A stretch of 59,472 bases of DNA from the NCBI GenBank assembly GCA_015065325.1, contig SVQO01000014.1, forward strand, positions 1 through 59,472. The letters run 5' to 3'. Position 1 is the first letter of the stretch. Every line of letters begins with the position of its first letter. The stretch is from Oscillospiraceae bacterium. GTDB lineage: Bacteria; Bacillota; Clostridia; Oscillospirales; SIG627. Position numbers and translations under genes: made by a program. Positions 42,485 through 53,400 of the stretch are shown in pieces. Below the pieces are notes generated by a model that worked only from the letters and a program-made list of their open reading frames with translations, was not told the origin of the DNA and made no database searches.

Positions 42485-44167
42485 ATGAAAAAGCCCGAGC
42501 TTTTATGCCCCGTAGGCGGCGCGGACACCTTGCAGGCGGCGCTTCTCGGCGGTGCGGACGCAGTGTATTTCGGCGGAACGGACTTTAACGCACGGATGAA
42601 TGCAAAAAACTTCAGCCGCGACGAGATCCGGCGAGCCATGACAAAGTGCCACGATAAGGGCGTACGGGTTTACGTGACCTTAAACACCCTCCTAACGGAC
42701 CGCAACCTTTCTCCTGCACTGGATTTCGCGGGGTTTCTGTACGAAGCGGGATGTGACGGCCTGATTTTGGCTGATATTGGATTCTCCTCCCTACTAAACG
42801 GCACCTTTCCCGGTTTGGAACTGCACGGCAGTACCCAAATGTCGGGACACAGCGTGGGAGCAGCGGAATTTCTGAAGGAACGCGGCTTTTCCCGTATGGT
42901 GCTTGCCCGCGAAATGGATCGGGAAAATATTTCCTTGCTTTGCAAGGAAAGCCCCATCGAGACGGAATTATTCGTACACGGTGCCATTTGCGCCAGCGCC
43001 TCCGGGCAATGTCTGATGAGCAGCATGATCGGAGACCGCAGCGGCAACCGAGGAGAATGCGCCCAGCCCTGCCGCCTTCCCTACAACGGCGGTAAATACC
43101 CCCTCAGTTTTCGTGACCTTTGCCTTGCAACGCACGTACCCGAACTATTGGAGATAGGTATTTCTTCCCTGAAGATCGAGGGCAGAATGAAGAGTCCCGA
43201 ATACGTTTATACTGTTGCACGCACCTGGCGCACCCTGCTGGATGAAGCAAGACCCGCTACCGAAAAAGAGATGGCACGGCTTGCCGGCATTTTCTCCCGA
43301 AGCGGTTTTACCGACGGATACTTCGTCAAGGACCTTTCCGCATCTATGCTGGGCACCCGCACCGAGCGTGACAAGGCGCAAAGCGCTACCCGGCGCATCC
43401 GTTTTTCGGACTCGGGAAGAACTGCCGAGCCGATCCGTGTTTTTCGAAAAAAGCTCGTTCCGCAAGCCCCGGCACTTCCACCGAGAAAAAAGTCGCGTTT
43501 CCACCGTTCCGCCCGTTTTCAGAACGCGGAGCAAATTCCCGAGACCGACTTTTTTCACGAGATCTACCTGCCCCTGGAAGCATTCGACGGCAAAAAAGCA
43601 AACGGGGTACTTTTGCCGCCCGTGATCTTCCCGAGTGAGGAGACGCGGGTGCGCCAAATGCTCGCTTTTGCCCGAGAAACCGGTGCCCGTCACGCAATGG
43701 TTGGCAATATCGGTCATCTCCGTCTTTTAAAGGAATTTGACTTTATCCTCCACGGAGATTTCCGCTTGAATATTACCAACAGTTTTTCCCTGGGAAGCTT
43801 CCCCGAGCTTACGGACGCAGTGATCTCTCCCGAATTAAACAGCTCTCAGATCCGCGATCTTCGCGGAGAAAAAAGCGTCGTGGTTTACGGAAGGATCCCC
43901 GTAATGCTTTTGGAAAAAGATCCTGAAACAAATCTTCTATGCGACCGAAAAGGTGTAAAATTTCCCGTCCTTCGGGAAGGAGGCCGCTTTGTGGTATATA
44001 ATTCCGTCCCCTTTTATATGGCAGACAAAAAGAAACTTTTAAAGGAAAAGGGCATCGAAAGCCACCACTACATTTTCTCCGTAGAAAGCAAAAAGGAGAT
44101 TGAAAAGCTTCTTTCCGATTTCAAACAAGGAAAGGAAGCAGAAATTCCAGTCAAGAGAATCAAGTAG
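42485..44167 (+). CDS. Peptidase U32 family protein
   Basis: The 560-residue protein starts at ATG 42485, after GAAGGAGGGAGTAT. It has the U32 signature: KPELLCPVGGADTLQAALLG at the N-terminus, ADAVYFGG, HGSTQMSGHS, ELFVHGAICASASGQCLMSS and RGECAQPCRLPY, in order, with the cysteines of a metal or cluster site. U32 proteins include collagenase-like enzymes and tRNA or ubiquinone hydroxylation proteins. At this length it resembles the clostridial YrrO/TrhP-like type with a C-terminal extension. An upstream extension to 42398 was rejected because no ribosome site fits. Confidence 0.9.
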   Translation: MKKPELLCPVGGADTLQAALLGGADAVYFGGTDFNARMNAKNFSRDEIRRAMTKCHDKGVRVYVTLNTLLTDRNLSPALDFAGFLYEAGCDGLILADIGFSSLLNGTFPGLELHGSTQMSGHSVGAAEFLKERGFSRMVLAREMDRENISLLCKESPIETELFVHGAICASASGQCLMSSMIGDRSGNRGECAQPCRLPYNGGKYPLSFRDLCLATHVPELLEIGISSLKIEGRMKSPEYVYTVARTWRTLLDEARPATEKEMARLAGIFSRSGFTDGYFVKDLSASMLGTRTERDKAQSATRRIRFSDSGRTAEPIRVFRKKLVPQAPALPPRKKSRFHRSARFQNAEQIPETDFFHEIYLPLEAFDGKKANGVLLPPVIFPSEETRVRQMLAFARETGARHAMVGNIGHLRLLKEFDFILHGDFRLNITNSFSLGSFPELTDAVISPELNSSQIRDLRGEKSVVVYGRIPVMLLEKDPETNLLCDRKGVKFPVLREGGRFVVYNSVPFYMADKKKLLKEKGIESHHYIFSVESKKEIEKLLSDFKQGKEAEIPVKRIK

Positions 44168-44182
44168 AATCGAGGAAACGTT

Positions 44183-45112
44183 ATGATCCGGCATCTGTTT
44201 ATTCTCAATCCCGAGGCAGGCATCCGCAATCCCGTGGAAGAAGCCACCAAAAGGATCAAAGAGGCATTTATTCTCAATACTCATCGCAGCGATGAAACCT
44301 ACGACATCGTATTAACCAAAAAGAAGGGCGATGCTACGGAGCTTGTGAAAAAGGCTTGCAAAGAAAATCCCGGCTTTACCCGCATTTATGCTTGCGGCGG
44401 CGACGGAACACTGAACGAAGCGGTCAGCGGTATGGTAAACGCCGAGAACGTCGCTCTCTGCCCCGTTCCCGTGGGAAGCGGAAACGACTTCGTTCGGTAT
44501 TTCGATATTCCCAAGGAAGAGTTTCTCGAGATCAAGAAGCTGATCCACCGCGACCCCATCCCCTGTGACGTACTGAAATGCGACAATTTTTACGCCCTGA
44601 ATAATATTTCTGCCGGTCTGGACGCCATCACGGGAAAACGCCAGCAAAAGGTGAAAAAGCTCCCCTTGATCTCGGGCGGTGCGGCATATAAGCTGGCTCT
44701 GGGTTATTCTTTTATGTCCGCGATGAAAAACTCTATCAAGTTTGAGATCGACGGTGAGGCGGTTACTCTGGGGAAAGGAGACGTGACCCTTGCGGTTCTC
44801 GGAAACGGAAAATTCTACGGCGGCGGCTTTAAAGCTACGCCCCGCGCAAACATTTCCGACGGGCTCATCGACTTTGTCAGCGTTCCCACTATTTCCCGTC
44901 TGGAGTTTCTTAAATACGTAGGCGACTATAAAAACGGCAGGCACTTGGAAACGATACCCTTTGTTTATTACAAGCAATGCCGTAAGCTGAAAATGATCTC
45001 TATGGAACCAATTACCCTGCAAGCGGACGGTGAGATCTACGTACGCAGGAATCCAACCATTGAGATCGTTCCTTCGGCAATACAGCTTATCGTCCCCGAA
45101 ATCAAAAAATGA
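44183..45112 (+). CDS. Diacylglycerol-kinase-family lipid kinase
   Basis: The 309-residue protein starts at ATG 44183 after CGAGGAAACGTT, 15 bases past the U32 gene. Motifs: FILNPEAGIRNPVEEA near the N-terminus, YACGGDGTLNEAVSG near residue 70, and CPVPVGSGNDFVRYF near residue 92, which are the nucleotide and phosphate-binding elements of the DgkB/YegS family. It would phosphorylate diacylglycerol or a related lipid to recycle lipids in the membrane. It lies in one operon with the U32 gene. Confidence 0.92.
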   Translation: MIRHLFILNPEAGIRNPVEEATKRIKEAFILNTHRSDETYDIVLTKKKGDATELVKKACKENPGFTRIYACGGDGTLNEAVSGMVNAENVALCPVPVGSGNDFVRYFDIPKEEFLEIKKLIHRDPIPCDVLKCDNFYALNNISAGLDAITGKRQQKVKKLPLISGGAAYKLALGYSFMSAMKNSIKFEIDGEAVTLGKGDVTLAVLGNGKFYGGGFKATPRANISDGLIDFVSVPTISRLEFLKYVGDYKNGRHLETIPFVYYKQCRKLKMISMEPITLQADGEIYVRRNPTIEIVPSAIQLIVPEIKK

Positions 45113-45115
45113 CGA

Positions 45116-45147
45116 AAATGATCCTTTGCAAAAGCAAAGGATCATTT
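45116..45147. terminator. Bidirectional terminator between the lipid kinase and surface operon
   Basis: aaatgatcctttgc (45116-45129) and gcaaaggatcattt (45134-45147) form a 14-bp stem with loop aaaa, ending both the plus-strand lipid-kinase gene and the minus-strand surface operon. Confidence 0.9.
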
Positions 45148-45153
45148 CATTTT

Positions 45154-46044
45154 TTACGCTTTCTTTTTTCTGAGCAGTACAACGAAAAGGAGCACGATCG
45201 CCACAATCACAAGGATCAATATTCCAAGGATCACGTACAACAGGGGATCTCTCTGAGGCTGTCCTTGATTCTTCGGCTCAGTCGTTGTCGCGGGAGCAAG
45301 GGATGAGGGTGCCGGCTGACTTTCCTGCTCAGGCTTTTCCGACGCAGAAGGAGCAGGTGCGGCGGGAGTTTCCGCTTCGGAGGGGGGATTCGGAACATTC
45401 GCCTTTTCAACGAAGAAATCGAAAATCTCGCTCCCGAGCTGTTCTTCATTCTTATACACTGCGATCACCACGCGCCAAATACCTTCCTTGGTAGGTGTGC
45501 CGAAGATCAAGCCGTCGGGGGTGATCTCCAGACCGTCGGGCATCGAGGTTCTGAATCGATCAAATCGAACGCCCTCTGCGTTGCAGGTCAACTGCAAGGA
45601 GTATTCCTCACCCACGGTAATCCGGAACTCACCCGAGGGAGAGATTTTTACTTCCTGCTCTCCCCCGCCAACGGTAAAAACAGAGCTGTCAATATAATCC
45701 ACAAATTCGGTACAAGCACCGTCACTGAAAAAGCTGACACGGCAAAAAAACTCTTTGCCTACGTCCGCCTCCGTCCAGGTAACGGATTTTCCCTCTTTAT
45801 CGGTACCGTTACTGCACCGCCAGGTGTAGGACATATTATGCTCCAAAGCGGCATTATACAGTTCGGAGCTGACACTGCCATCATCCAGAACGCTTCCCGC
45901 CGTTTCGATCTCGTCAACGGTTGCCGTTCCTCCCGCTTCAAAGCTGGAGGAGGAAGTAAATTTCACTGCTTTCCCCGCGGCGGAAACCGTAAACAGAGAC
46001 GATACTATCACGAAGAACAAGCATATACCGACTATTTTTTTCAT
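45154..46044 (-). CDS. Membrane-anchored surface protein with Ig-like domain
   Basis: The 296-residue protein starts at ATG 46044 after AAAAGGAGCAAAGAAA. It has a signal peptide (about residues 1-22), a first domain with TYTWRCSNGTDKEGKS-like sequence (about 25-125), a putative Ig domain of the He_PIG type with MPDGLEITPDGLIFGTPTKE (about 168-188), a Pro/Glu/Ser-rich linker (about 210-262) and one C-terminal membrane helix ending LLRKKKA. It should be outside the cell and anchored at its C-terminus. It is the third gene of the operon with the two dockerin proteins, 25 bases after the second, so it may be an attachment partner. It has no cohesin that I can recognise. Confidence 0.8.
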   Translation of the reverse strand: MKKIVGICLFFVIVSSLFTVSAAGKAVKFTSSSSFEAGGTATVDEIETAGSVLDDGSVSSELYNAALEHNMSYTWRCSNGTDKEGKSVTWTEADVGKEFFCRVSFFSDGACTEFVDYIDSSVFTVGGGEQEVKISPSGEFRITVGEEYSLQLTCNAEGVRFDRFRTSMPDGLEITPDGLIFGTPTKEGIWRVVIAVYKNEEQLGSEIFDFFVEKANVPNPPSEAETPAAPAPSASEKPEQESQPAPSSLAPATTTEPKNQGQPQRDPLLYVILGILILVIVAIVLLFVVLLRKKKA

Positions 46045-46069
46045 TTTCTTTGCTCCTTTTAACGATTAG

Positions 46070-49000
46070 TTAGTGCAAGGGATAGCCGTCGGGGAAATTG
46101 ATGTTGAACAGAAGGTGGATGGCATCGTCCGTGTCCTCAATTCCGTTTCCGTCAAAGTCGCAGGGCTGATTGACGGGATAGGTATCGGAAAAGTTGATAT
46201 GGAACAAGAGATGGATCGCATCGTTGATTTCCTTAACGCCGTTTCCGTCCACGTCGCCGCGGAGAACGTTTGTCAAAAGGGTCACATCCCGCACCACAGG
46301 GGACGAATTGACAACAACGGTGTATTCTGCCGTAACATTTCCTTCCTTCGACGCTCTCAATGTATAGACACCGGAGGCAACTCCTTCGAAAAGGTAATTT
46401 GCAGAGTTTCCGCTGACCTGAGTTTCGTAAGCAACGGCTTCGGTATTAAAGTTGATCAGCTGCAGGGTGACGGGATCAGAAGCGGACCCCTGGCTCGTCA
46501 CGGTACCGCTGACCGTTACACCCAGCTCCGGTGCCGAAGAGGCATTACGGAAGGTGAAAAACGCCCATACGGTGCCGCTGCCTACCGTCACATCATCCCA
46601 ATCGCCATAAGGGGTGACGTACTTTCCGTTGATGAGCACGTCCACCTCATTGGAGAAGGTGCACAGGGGCGCGCCGTCCTCATAGACGGGGACAAACTTG
46701 ATAGCCATACGATAGGGACCGGCGTCACCGAAGACCTCGCCGGCCTCCAGCTGTCGACCCTCGCAGTCGTACCAGTAGATGCCGCTGCCGTTCAGGCCGT
46801 AGTCGGTATCCAGTGCGTACAGGTCGGTGTTGCCCAGAATGGGGGAATAATCGGGTGTCTGCCCCTTCTGGGGGGCGGTGATGCCGTCCACGATAATGCG
46901 GTCCACCACGTTCTCCGCACAGGTAAAGGTGCAGGAGACCTGCTGCTCCCACATCAATCCGGAGCCGTACTGTTTGACAGTGGCCGGATTCCCGTTAATG
47001 GTGGCGGTGGGCCAAACTTCAGCGTAGACATCGTTGACGAACTCGTAGCCGTCGTCGGTGGCGACGTAGACCTTACACTGATACTGATGACCGGGCAGGA
47101 ATACGTCATTTTCATAGACGTAATCGTAACCGCCGTCGGTGACGTCCCACCAGGAAACGCCGTTCTTGACGTAATACCACTGTTCCGGAGGATTCTTCCA
47201 ATAGGCGTCGTAATAGGAATTCTCGGTGGTATCCACGTGATAGCCGGTGCCGAACATATTCACGTCGTAGTTGGGATGCTGACCCACCACGGGAGCGGTG
47301 ACGCCGGTGATAGCGATCTCCTCAATGATGTAATCGTTGCACTTGCCGAAATCGAAATAAACGGTGATGACCTCCTCGGGGTCTTGGTCATAGGCCTTTT
47401 CGACGACGGCAGGGCTGCCGTTGACGGTGGCAACCACGTCGGGTTGGACGGTGCCGTCGGCGGTGGTGACGGGGAACTTGTACCCGTTGCCATTCAGGCC
47501 ATCCAGCAGATTCACGTCCATAAACACGCGGTAGTACTTGCCGCCCACGAACTTTTCGCCGGCAGCCATGATTGTAAAGTTAACACCGTCGTTGGAAACG
47601 CCCCAGCGCACGTCACGGCTGTATACGCCGTAGGCAGCGCCGTAGTCGGTGACGGAGGTGGAGGGAGTTTTTCCTTCAACGGGGGCGGTAATCTCCAACT
47701 CCACCGCGCTGATGGCATAGGCACACTCGCCCAGATCGGCGGTGAGGAGCATTCCCTTCTTGTCGCCACCCAGCATACCGGTGGTAACGGCCTTGCCGTT
47801 GACCTTGCCCATCACACCGTCGACAAAGCGATAGGGGTCGTCGGCGGAAAGGGTAATCTTCACGGTATAGCGGTGACCGGCGCGGAACAAAGCGTCCTGA
47901 GACACCATCTCCTCGCCGTCCTCGTACCAAACGATGCTCTCCACGGTGCAACGGGGATCCAGGAAATAGACGTCGGAGGCGTTCCGGTCGGGGAGTTTGC
48001 CGTCTCTGGGGCCGTCAATCAGGAGAGACACCTCGGGGATGGCGGAGTACATCTCCAGCTCCAAAGCGGGAGAGTCGCCGGCGCCGTAAATCTCGTTGCC
48101 GTTGACGTGGCCGCCGTTGGGCTTAACGATCTCCAGCGTGCCGTCCACAGACAGGGTGCCGCCCGCCTTGACCGCCTGGGCGTTGTCCTCGGGGCCGATA
48201 ATCTGATAATAACCCTCTTCAAAGGAAACGTGGGTATCGGCGTAAATACCGTACCAGCCGTTGGTGTTGATGACCACCTTACCCTTCAGATCCACGTAGC
48301 CGTTTTCGCACCAGATGCCGCTTCTGCGCTCGTTAAAGGCGGTAATGCGGATATCGTCGCCGTCCATCTCCACGCCGCTTATCGCATACACACCGGTGTT
48401 GCCGTCGATCCGCAGGCTATCGCCCTCAAAGGTAAGGACATCGGCGTGGACACCGTACGTTTCACCCACGGAAACGATGCTTCCGCCGTAGAGATTGGCA
48501 GCGCCCTGCGGGACGTAGATGCCCGCTCCGGTCTTGCTGACCGCGGTGAGACTACCGTCCACATAGATGAAATGGTGCTCGTGCGCATTGGCCTCGTCGT
48601 AAACGTGGAGGCCATCCACATAGCCGATGACGGTGCCTCCTTTTACGGTCAGGGACAATTTGCTCTCGGCGCTGATACCGTGCTGACCTGACCAGTCGGA
48701 ATTCACCTTGGTGGCCTTATTCTCCGCCCACAGATCGTTGGCGGTCACGTAGACTTCAACGCCGCTTATAGCATCACCCACATCGGTGGTGATAACCACG
48801 CTGTCGGCAGTAACGTCAACGTTATCGGCCGCTATACCGGCATAGCCCTCGGCGGTGAGGGTGGCGCCGTCAAAAACAAATTCTTGCGCCGTTAAGCAAT
48901 GGTATTCGCCCTCAGTTGCCAGAGAGAGTTTGCCTCTCGCCTCAACACGGCTCTCCGAACGAATCGCCTCTTGGAGATAGCCCAGTGCCACAAAGTTGCC

Positions 49001-50476
49001 GTCGAGGAAAACATCGCCGACTGCGTCAATGCCGTAGTTGCCCATAATGGTCGCTTCATCGGAATAGATCGTGACGTTTCCTTTGACGTCCACGCAACCG
49101 GAATTGTGTACTTCGTCTTTACCACCTTGCAGCCACAGATAATCGCTGTCAATATAGACGTTGCAGACAGAATCATTCCCTGTCATGTCTGTGATGGCCC
49201 AGGTATCGCTTACCACGATCTCGGTGCTGTCGGCAACAATGTTTACGTCACCGTTTTTAACCATAATGCCACGATAACCCTCCAACTCCAGAGTCGTACC
49301 GTTGAAGGAGAAACCATCTTCCGCATATACGCACCAGATGTCCTCTGTGATCACACGCAGATTACCGTTCACTTCCGTTCTGCCGACAGATCGCATAGCA
49401 TACCCCGAATCATGGTCTGCACCAACGACGAAGTTGCCGTTTAGGGTAAGATTTCCTCTGGCTAAGAAGCAATTTTCGCCCACGATGCCGCCGTTTTCTG
49501 AGGATATGGTTGCGTCACCATCCGCTAAGATCGTATAAAAGGTGTAGGGGACGTTTTCGTTTTCCTCGCTGCCCTCATTCTCTATCCACAGATTGTCGCT
49601 GTCCACGTAGATATTTCCGCCGTTCAAAGCGTAATAGCGCTCTGTGATGATGGATACGGAGTCGGCAGTGATGGAAATATCGGCGTCGCCATTATAGTTT
49701 CCCGCACCGATACCTCCCAGGCCCTCTACCTCCAAAGTGGTTCCGTAGAAGAAGAAACCCTCCCTCGCACAGATACTGATATTATCTCTGCCAACGAAAC
49801 TAACGTCGGGGTCAAACCGGGCGCCACTGGTGCTCTTCAAGGAGCCTTCGATGACCACCTCGCCCCTTGCAGTGTGGATGGTGCGATCATTGTTGGAATT
49901 TACTGTGAAGTTACCCGTCATATAGATCCCGCCGGTTTCGGCCTCTACCGCAATCCCGTTGGCGCCGATGTCGAAGATGCCGCCGCTCAGGGTGATATCG
50001 CCGCCGTTGCTGAAAATGGCGTTGCCATTTCCGCCAATCGTGGCGTTGTTGCTGTGAATCTCGATGTCGCCCTCGGCATAAATACCGCCAACGATAAAGC
50101 TGTCGACGTTATCAATATACACCGTCTCGGTCACATCAATCGCGTGCCAGCCGGGCTGGACGAACAGATCGCTGTAGCATTCAAAGCTCTTTACGTCGAT
50201 GCCGTTACCGCTACCGTTCACCGTCAGTCTGCCGCTGCCCTGCACCGTCAGATTGTAGTCACCCTTGATGGAAAGCACCGTTAGGTCGGTATCCATGTTC
50301 AGCACGGTGTCTCCGTACAGAACAATATCTTCGCCCGACCGTATGATGCTTGCGTAGTTATTGCCGATAATGGTCTGTGCAGACACCGGCATAAGGGACG
50401 CAGGAATAAACCCGAGTACCATCACAAACGCCAGCAGCGCAGAGAGAATTTGTTTCAAAAACTTATGTTTCATCAT
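46070..50476 (-). CDS. Large secreted repeat protein with C-terminal dockerin
   Basis: The 1468-residue protein starts at ATG 50476 or 50473 after GAGGGGGATAAA. A signal peptide ends about residue 32 (MPVSAQ). Residues about 35-800 are short repeated strands of the type GGIYAEGDIEIHSNNATIGG, a layout like a right-handed beta-helix or the Cthe_2159-type carbohydrate-binding domain. Four longer repeats follow, starting near 814, 920, 1055 and 1194, with pattern IxGxxAPxxGxxP then FxxGxxYxxxV. About 1315-1405 resembles a carboxypeptidase regulatory-like domain. The last 60 residues are a dockerin with DVDGNGVKEINDAIHLLFH and DFDGNGIEDTDDAIHLLF. It follows the Cys-rich gene by 10 bases. It is probably a scaffold-bound surface protein. 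Confidence 0.8.
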   Translation of the reverse strand: MMKHKFLKQILSALLAFVMVLGFIPASLMPVSAQTIIGNNYASIIRSGEDIVLYGDTVLNMDTDLTVLSIKGDYNLTVQGSGRLTVNGSGNGIDVKSFECYSDLFVQPGWHAIDVTETVYIDNVDSFIVGGIYAEGDIEIHSNNATIGGNGNAIFSNGGDITLSGGIFDIGANGIAVEAETGGIYMTGNFTVNSNNDRTIHTARGEVVIEGSLKSTSGARFDPDVSFVGRDNISICAREGFFFYGTTLEVEGLGGIGAGNYNGDADISITADSVSIITERYYALNGGNIYVDSDNLWIENEGSEENENVPYTFYTILADGDATISSENGGIVGENCFLARGNLTLNGNFVVGADHDSGYAMRSVGRTEVNGNLRVITEDIWCVYAEDGFSFNGTTLELEGYRGIMVKNGDVNIVADSTEIVVSDTWAITDMTGNDSVCNVYIDSDYLWLQGGKDEVHNSGCVDVKGNVTIYSDEATIMGNYGIDAVGDVFLDGNFVALGYLQEAIRSESRVEARGKLSLATEGEYHCLTAQEFVFDGATLTAEGYAGIAADNVDVTADSVVITTDVGDAISGVEVYVTANDLWAENKATKVNSDWSGQHGISAESKLSLTVKGGTVIGYVDGLHVYDEANAHEHHFIYVDGSLTAVSKTGAGIYVPQGAANLYGGSIVSVGETYGVHADVLTFEGDSLRIDGNTGVYAISGVEMDGDDIRITAFNERRSGIWCENGYVDLKGKVVINTNGWYGIYADTHVSFEEGYYQIIGPEDNAQAVKAGGTLSVDGTLEIVKPNGGHVNGNEIYGAGDSPALELEMYSAIPEVSLLIDGPRDGKLPDRNASDVYFLDPRCTVESIVWYEDGEEMVSQDALFRAGHRYTVKITLSADDPYRFVDGVMGKVNGKAVTTGMLGGDKKGMLLTADLGECAYAISAVELEITAPVEGKTPSTSVTDYGAAYGVYSRDVRWGVSNDGVNFTIMAAGEKFVGGKYYRVFMDVNLLDGLNGNGYKFPVTTADGTVQPDVVATVNGSPAVVEKAYDQDPEEVITVYFDFGKCNDYIIEEIAITGVTAPVVGQHPNYDVNMFGTGYHVDTTENSYYDAYWKNPPEQWYYVKNGVSWWDVTDGGYDYVYENDVFLPGHQYQCKVYVATDDGYEFVNDVYAEVWPTATINGNPATVKQYGSGLMWEQQVSCTFTCAENVVDRIIVDGITAPQKGQTPDYSPILGNTDLYALDTDYGLNGSGIYWYDCEGRQLEAGEVFGDAGPYRMAIKFVPVYEDGAPLCTFSNEVDVLINGKYVTPYGDWDDVTVGSGTVWAFFTFRNASSAPELGVTVSGTVTSQGSASDPVTLQLINFNTEAVAYETQVSGNSANYLFEGVASGVYTLRASKEGNVTAEYTVVVNSSPVVRDVTLLTNVLRGDVDGNGVKEINDAIHLLFHINFSDTYPVNQPCDFDGNGIEDTDDAIHLLFNINFPDGYPLH

Positions 50477-50486
50477 TTTATCCCCC

Positions 50487-53400
50487 TCAATCCAGTGAAT
50501 CAATGACCTTGATAACAAACCGTGTCAGCTTTGCCGCATCCTTCATGTCAACGATGCCGTCACCTGTCAGCTCACAGACCGTAAGAGCAGCTTCATCCTC
50601 CACGATATCGATCTTAAGAACGTGTCTTTGCAGCATTGCCGCGTCCTTCATGTCCACCACACCGTCAAGGTTCATATCGCCCTTCAGAGAAAGCGTCGCC
50701 TTTTCATAACCGCATTCGGTACAGCGGTTATTTTCAAAGAAATGCTTGTGAAGCGATGTGTAATGCTCCTCGCTGTCGCAGAAGCGGCAACCATACCAGT
50801 GATTATTTTCATCATAGCTTACGCTGTATTCGGGAACGGGCGAATGATATTCCAGCATATCCCCATGCTCTTTTTCCAGATGCTCCTTCAAACCGGGATG
50901 GCCAATGCAGTATCCGCAGTAGCAGCCCGTCCCCATCATCCACTGATTGCAGCAGGTGGAACAGCGATATTCCTCGTACATATAGCACATGTCACATTGA
51001 TAATTTTCACAGAAGCATCTTCCGCAGTCAACACAGAAGTGATTCTCATAGTCGGGATCCTCGACACACATGCCAAATTGACACTCTGTATTCTCAGCGC
51101 AGCAATATTCGCACAGTCCGCAGGTTTCGCATATATCGGCGCAGTTATCACAGTACGCTGCGCATTCTTCACAAATGACCGAACACTCCGAACAGTGTCC
51201 GCATCCAAAACAAATTTCATAACAGGCGCCGCAGTGGTTGCAGTTTTCGCACCAAAGACCGGACGCACAGCTCATACAGATGCCGCAGTCTTCGCAGAAG
51301 GCGTCACCGTAGCAAAGCTCGCACGCCTCGCGGCACTGGGAACAGAGCTGTACACAGTTATCACATCCCTCACCGCAGTTTTGGCAAATAACGGTGCAAT
51401 TGTAACACAGCTCGCAATCCTCACAGAAGCCGTTTGCATCCAGTGCACATTCCTTACACATTCCGCAATTGGAGCAGTAGGATTCCCCATAGCAGGAGGT
51501 GCAGTTGCCGCCGCAGTCGGGACAGATTTCGACGCATCCTTCACAGCCTTCACCGCAGCTGTCGCAGAGTGTCGTGCATTCTCCGCAGATGCTGCAGGTC
51601 TCACACCAACCGTTTATACCGCTTGCACAGTCATAGCAGATACCGCAGTCGGTGCACACACCGCCGGCAGATTCCGCACAATCGCTGCAAATACCGCATT
51701 CGGGGCAAAATTCCGCACAGTTTTCACAGACCTCACCGCATCCAAAGCAGAACGCGGCGCAATCCAAACAGCCGCTTCCGCAGGGACAAACGGTCACGCA
51801 GTCACCGCAGACGTCGCAATTATCACACCAGCCGTTATCGCCTACACATCCCTTGCACTTGCCGCAGTAGGCACACAGTGTGCCGGTGCAGTTGGCGCAC
51901 TGCTCGGCACAGTCCTCGCAGACGTCGGTGCAGTCGGCACATCCTGTGCCGCAAATACAGATGGGTGTCACACAGTTTCCGCAGACGTCGCAATTATCAC
52001 ACCAGCCGTCATCACCTACGCATCCCTTGCACTTGCCGCAGTAGGCACACAGCTCTCCCGTACAGTTGGCGCACTGCTCGGCACAGTCCTCGCAGACGTC
52101 GGTGCAGTCGGCACATCCTGTGCCGCAAATACAGATGGGTGCCACACAGTTTCCGCAGACATCACAACTATCACACCATCCGTCATCGCCTACGCATCCC
52201 TTGCACTTGCCGCAGTAGGCACACAGCTCTCCCGTACAGTTGGCGCACTGCTCGGCACAGTCCTCGCAGACGTCGGTACAGTCGATACATCCACCGCTGC
52301 AAATGCAGATGGTTGCCACACAGTTCCCGCAGCTGTCACAGTTATCGCACCAGCCGTTCTCTACACCGCATTCCTTGCAGGTGTCGCAATAGCCGCAGAA
52401 ACTATCATAACAGTTATCACAGTGCTCTGCGCATTCCGAGCACACAAGCGCACATGAGGAACATCCGTTTCCGCAGGGACACACGTAATCGGTGCATCGG
52501 TAGCAGGTCTCGCAGTTTTTACAGAAATTCTCTTCCCCGCCCACGCAGTCGATACAGGTGTTACATCCGCCGCAGATATCCTCATAGGCACAATTTGTGC
52601 ATTTTTCAAGGCAATCCTCGCAAATCGTCGCACATTCCGAGCAACCGTTTCCGCAATAGCAGATGCTTTCTACGCAGTCGCCGCAGTTGTCGCATTCAAG
52701 GCACCAGCCGTTTGAATCACCGCAATCCATACAGTAGTCACAGTGTCCGCAGAAATTGTCATAGCAATTTTCGCAGTGCTCATTACACCCCGGACAAACA
52801 ATGGCACATTCCGAGCAACCGTCTCCGTTATAACAAATATCCTCGACACAGTTTCCGCAGACGTCGCAATTATCACACCAACCGTCATCGCCCACACATC
52901 CCTTGCACTTGCCGCAGTAGGCACACAGATCTCCCGTACAGTTGGCACACTGCTCAGCACACCCTTCACATATCTCGGTGCACTCCGAGCATCCTTTTCC
53001 GCAGATGCAAATATAGGTCGTGCAGTTGCTACAGGTGCCGCATCCGGTACAGAAATCTCCTTCTCCGCCGGCACAGTCGATACAGGTACTGCAGCCGCCG
53101 CAAATATACTCTTCTTCACAATTTGTGCATTTTTCGTTACATTCCGGGCAAATGGTCGCGCAATCCGAGCAGCCCTCCCCGCAATAACAGGTGGTCACGC
53201 ATTCTCCGCAGGTATTACAGTTCGAGCACCAGCCGGAATCCCCTATGCAACCGATGCAGTAGCCGCAATAGGCACAGAGCTCACCCGTACAGTTTTCGCA
53301 TTGCTCACCGCAACCCTCACAGACAGTGGTACAGCCATCGCAACCGCCGCCGCACTCACAGATTACGACACAAGCACCGCAGCTTCCGCAATTGGTGCAC

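Noticed and set aside
46073-48691. An 872-codon open frame on the plus strand opposite the large dockerin gene
   Set aside because: It is antisense to a protein with signal peptide, repeats and dockerin, and gives no family-like sequence. It is a by-product of the codon bias of the real gene.
46070-50476. Cohesin domain in the repeat protein
   Set aside because: The repeated modules lack a cohesin pattern that I can recognise, and the protein itself ends in a dockerin.
51811-52332. CRISPR-like or satellite DNA in the Cys-rich gene
   Set aside because: The 174-bp units keep the reading frame and encode the 58-residue repeat.
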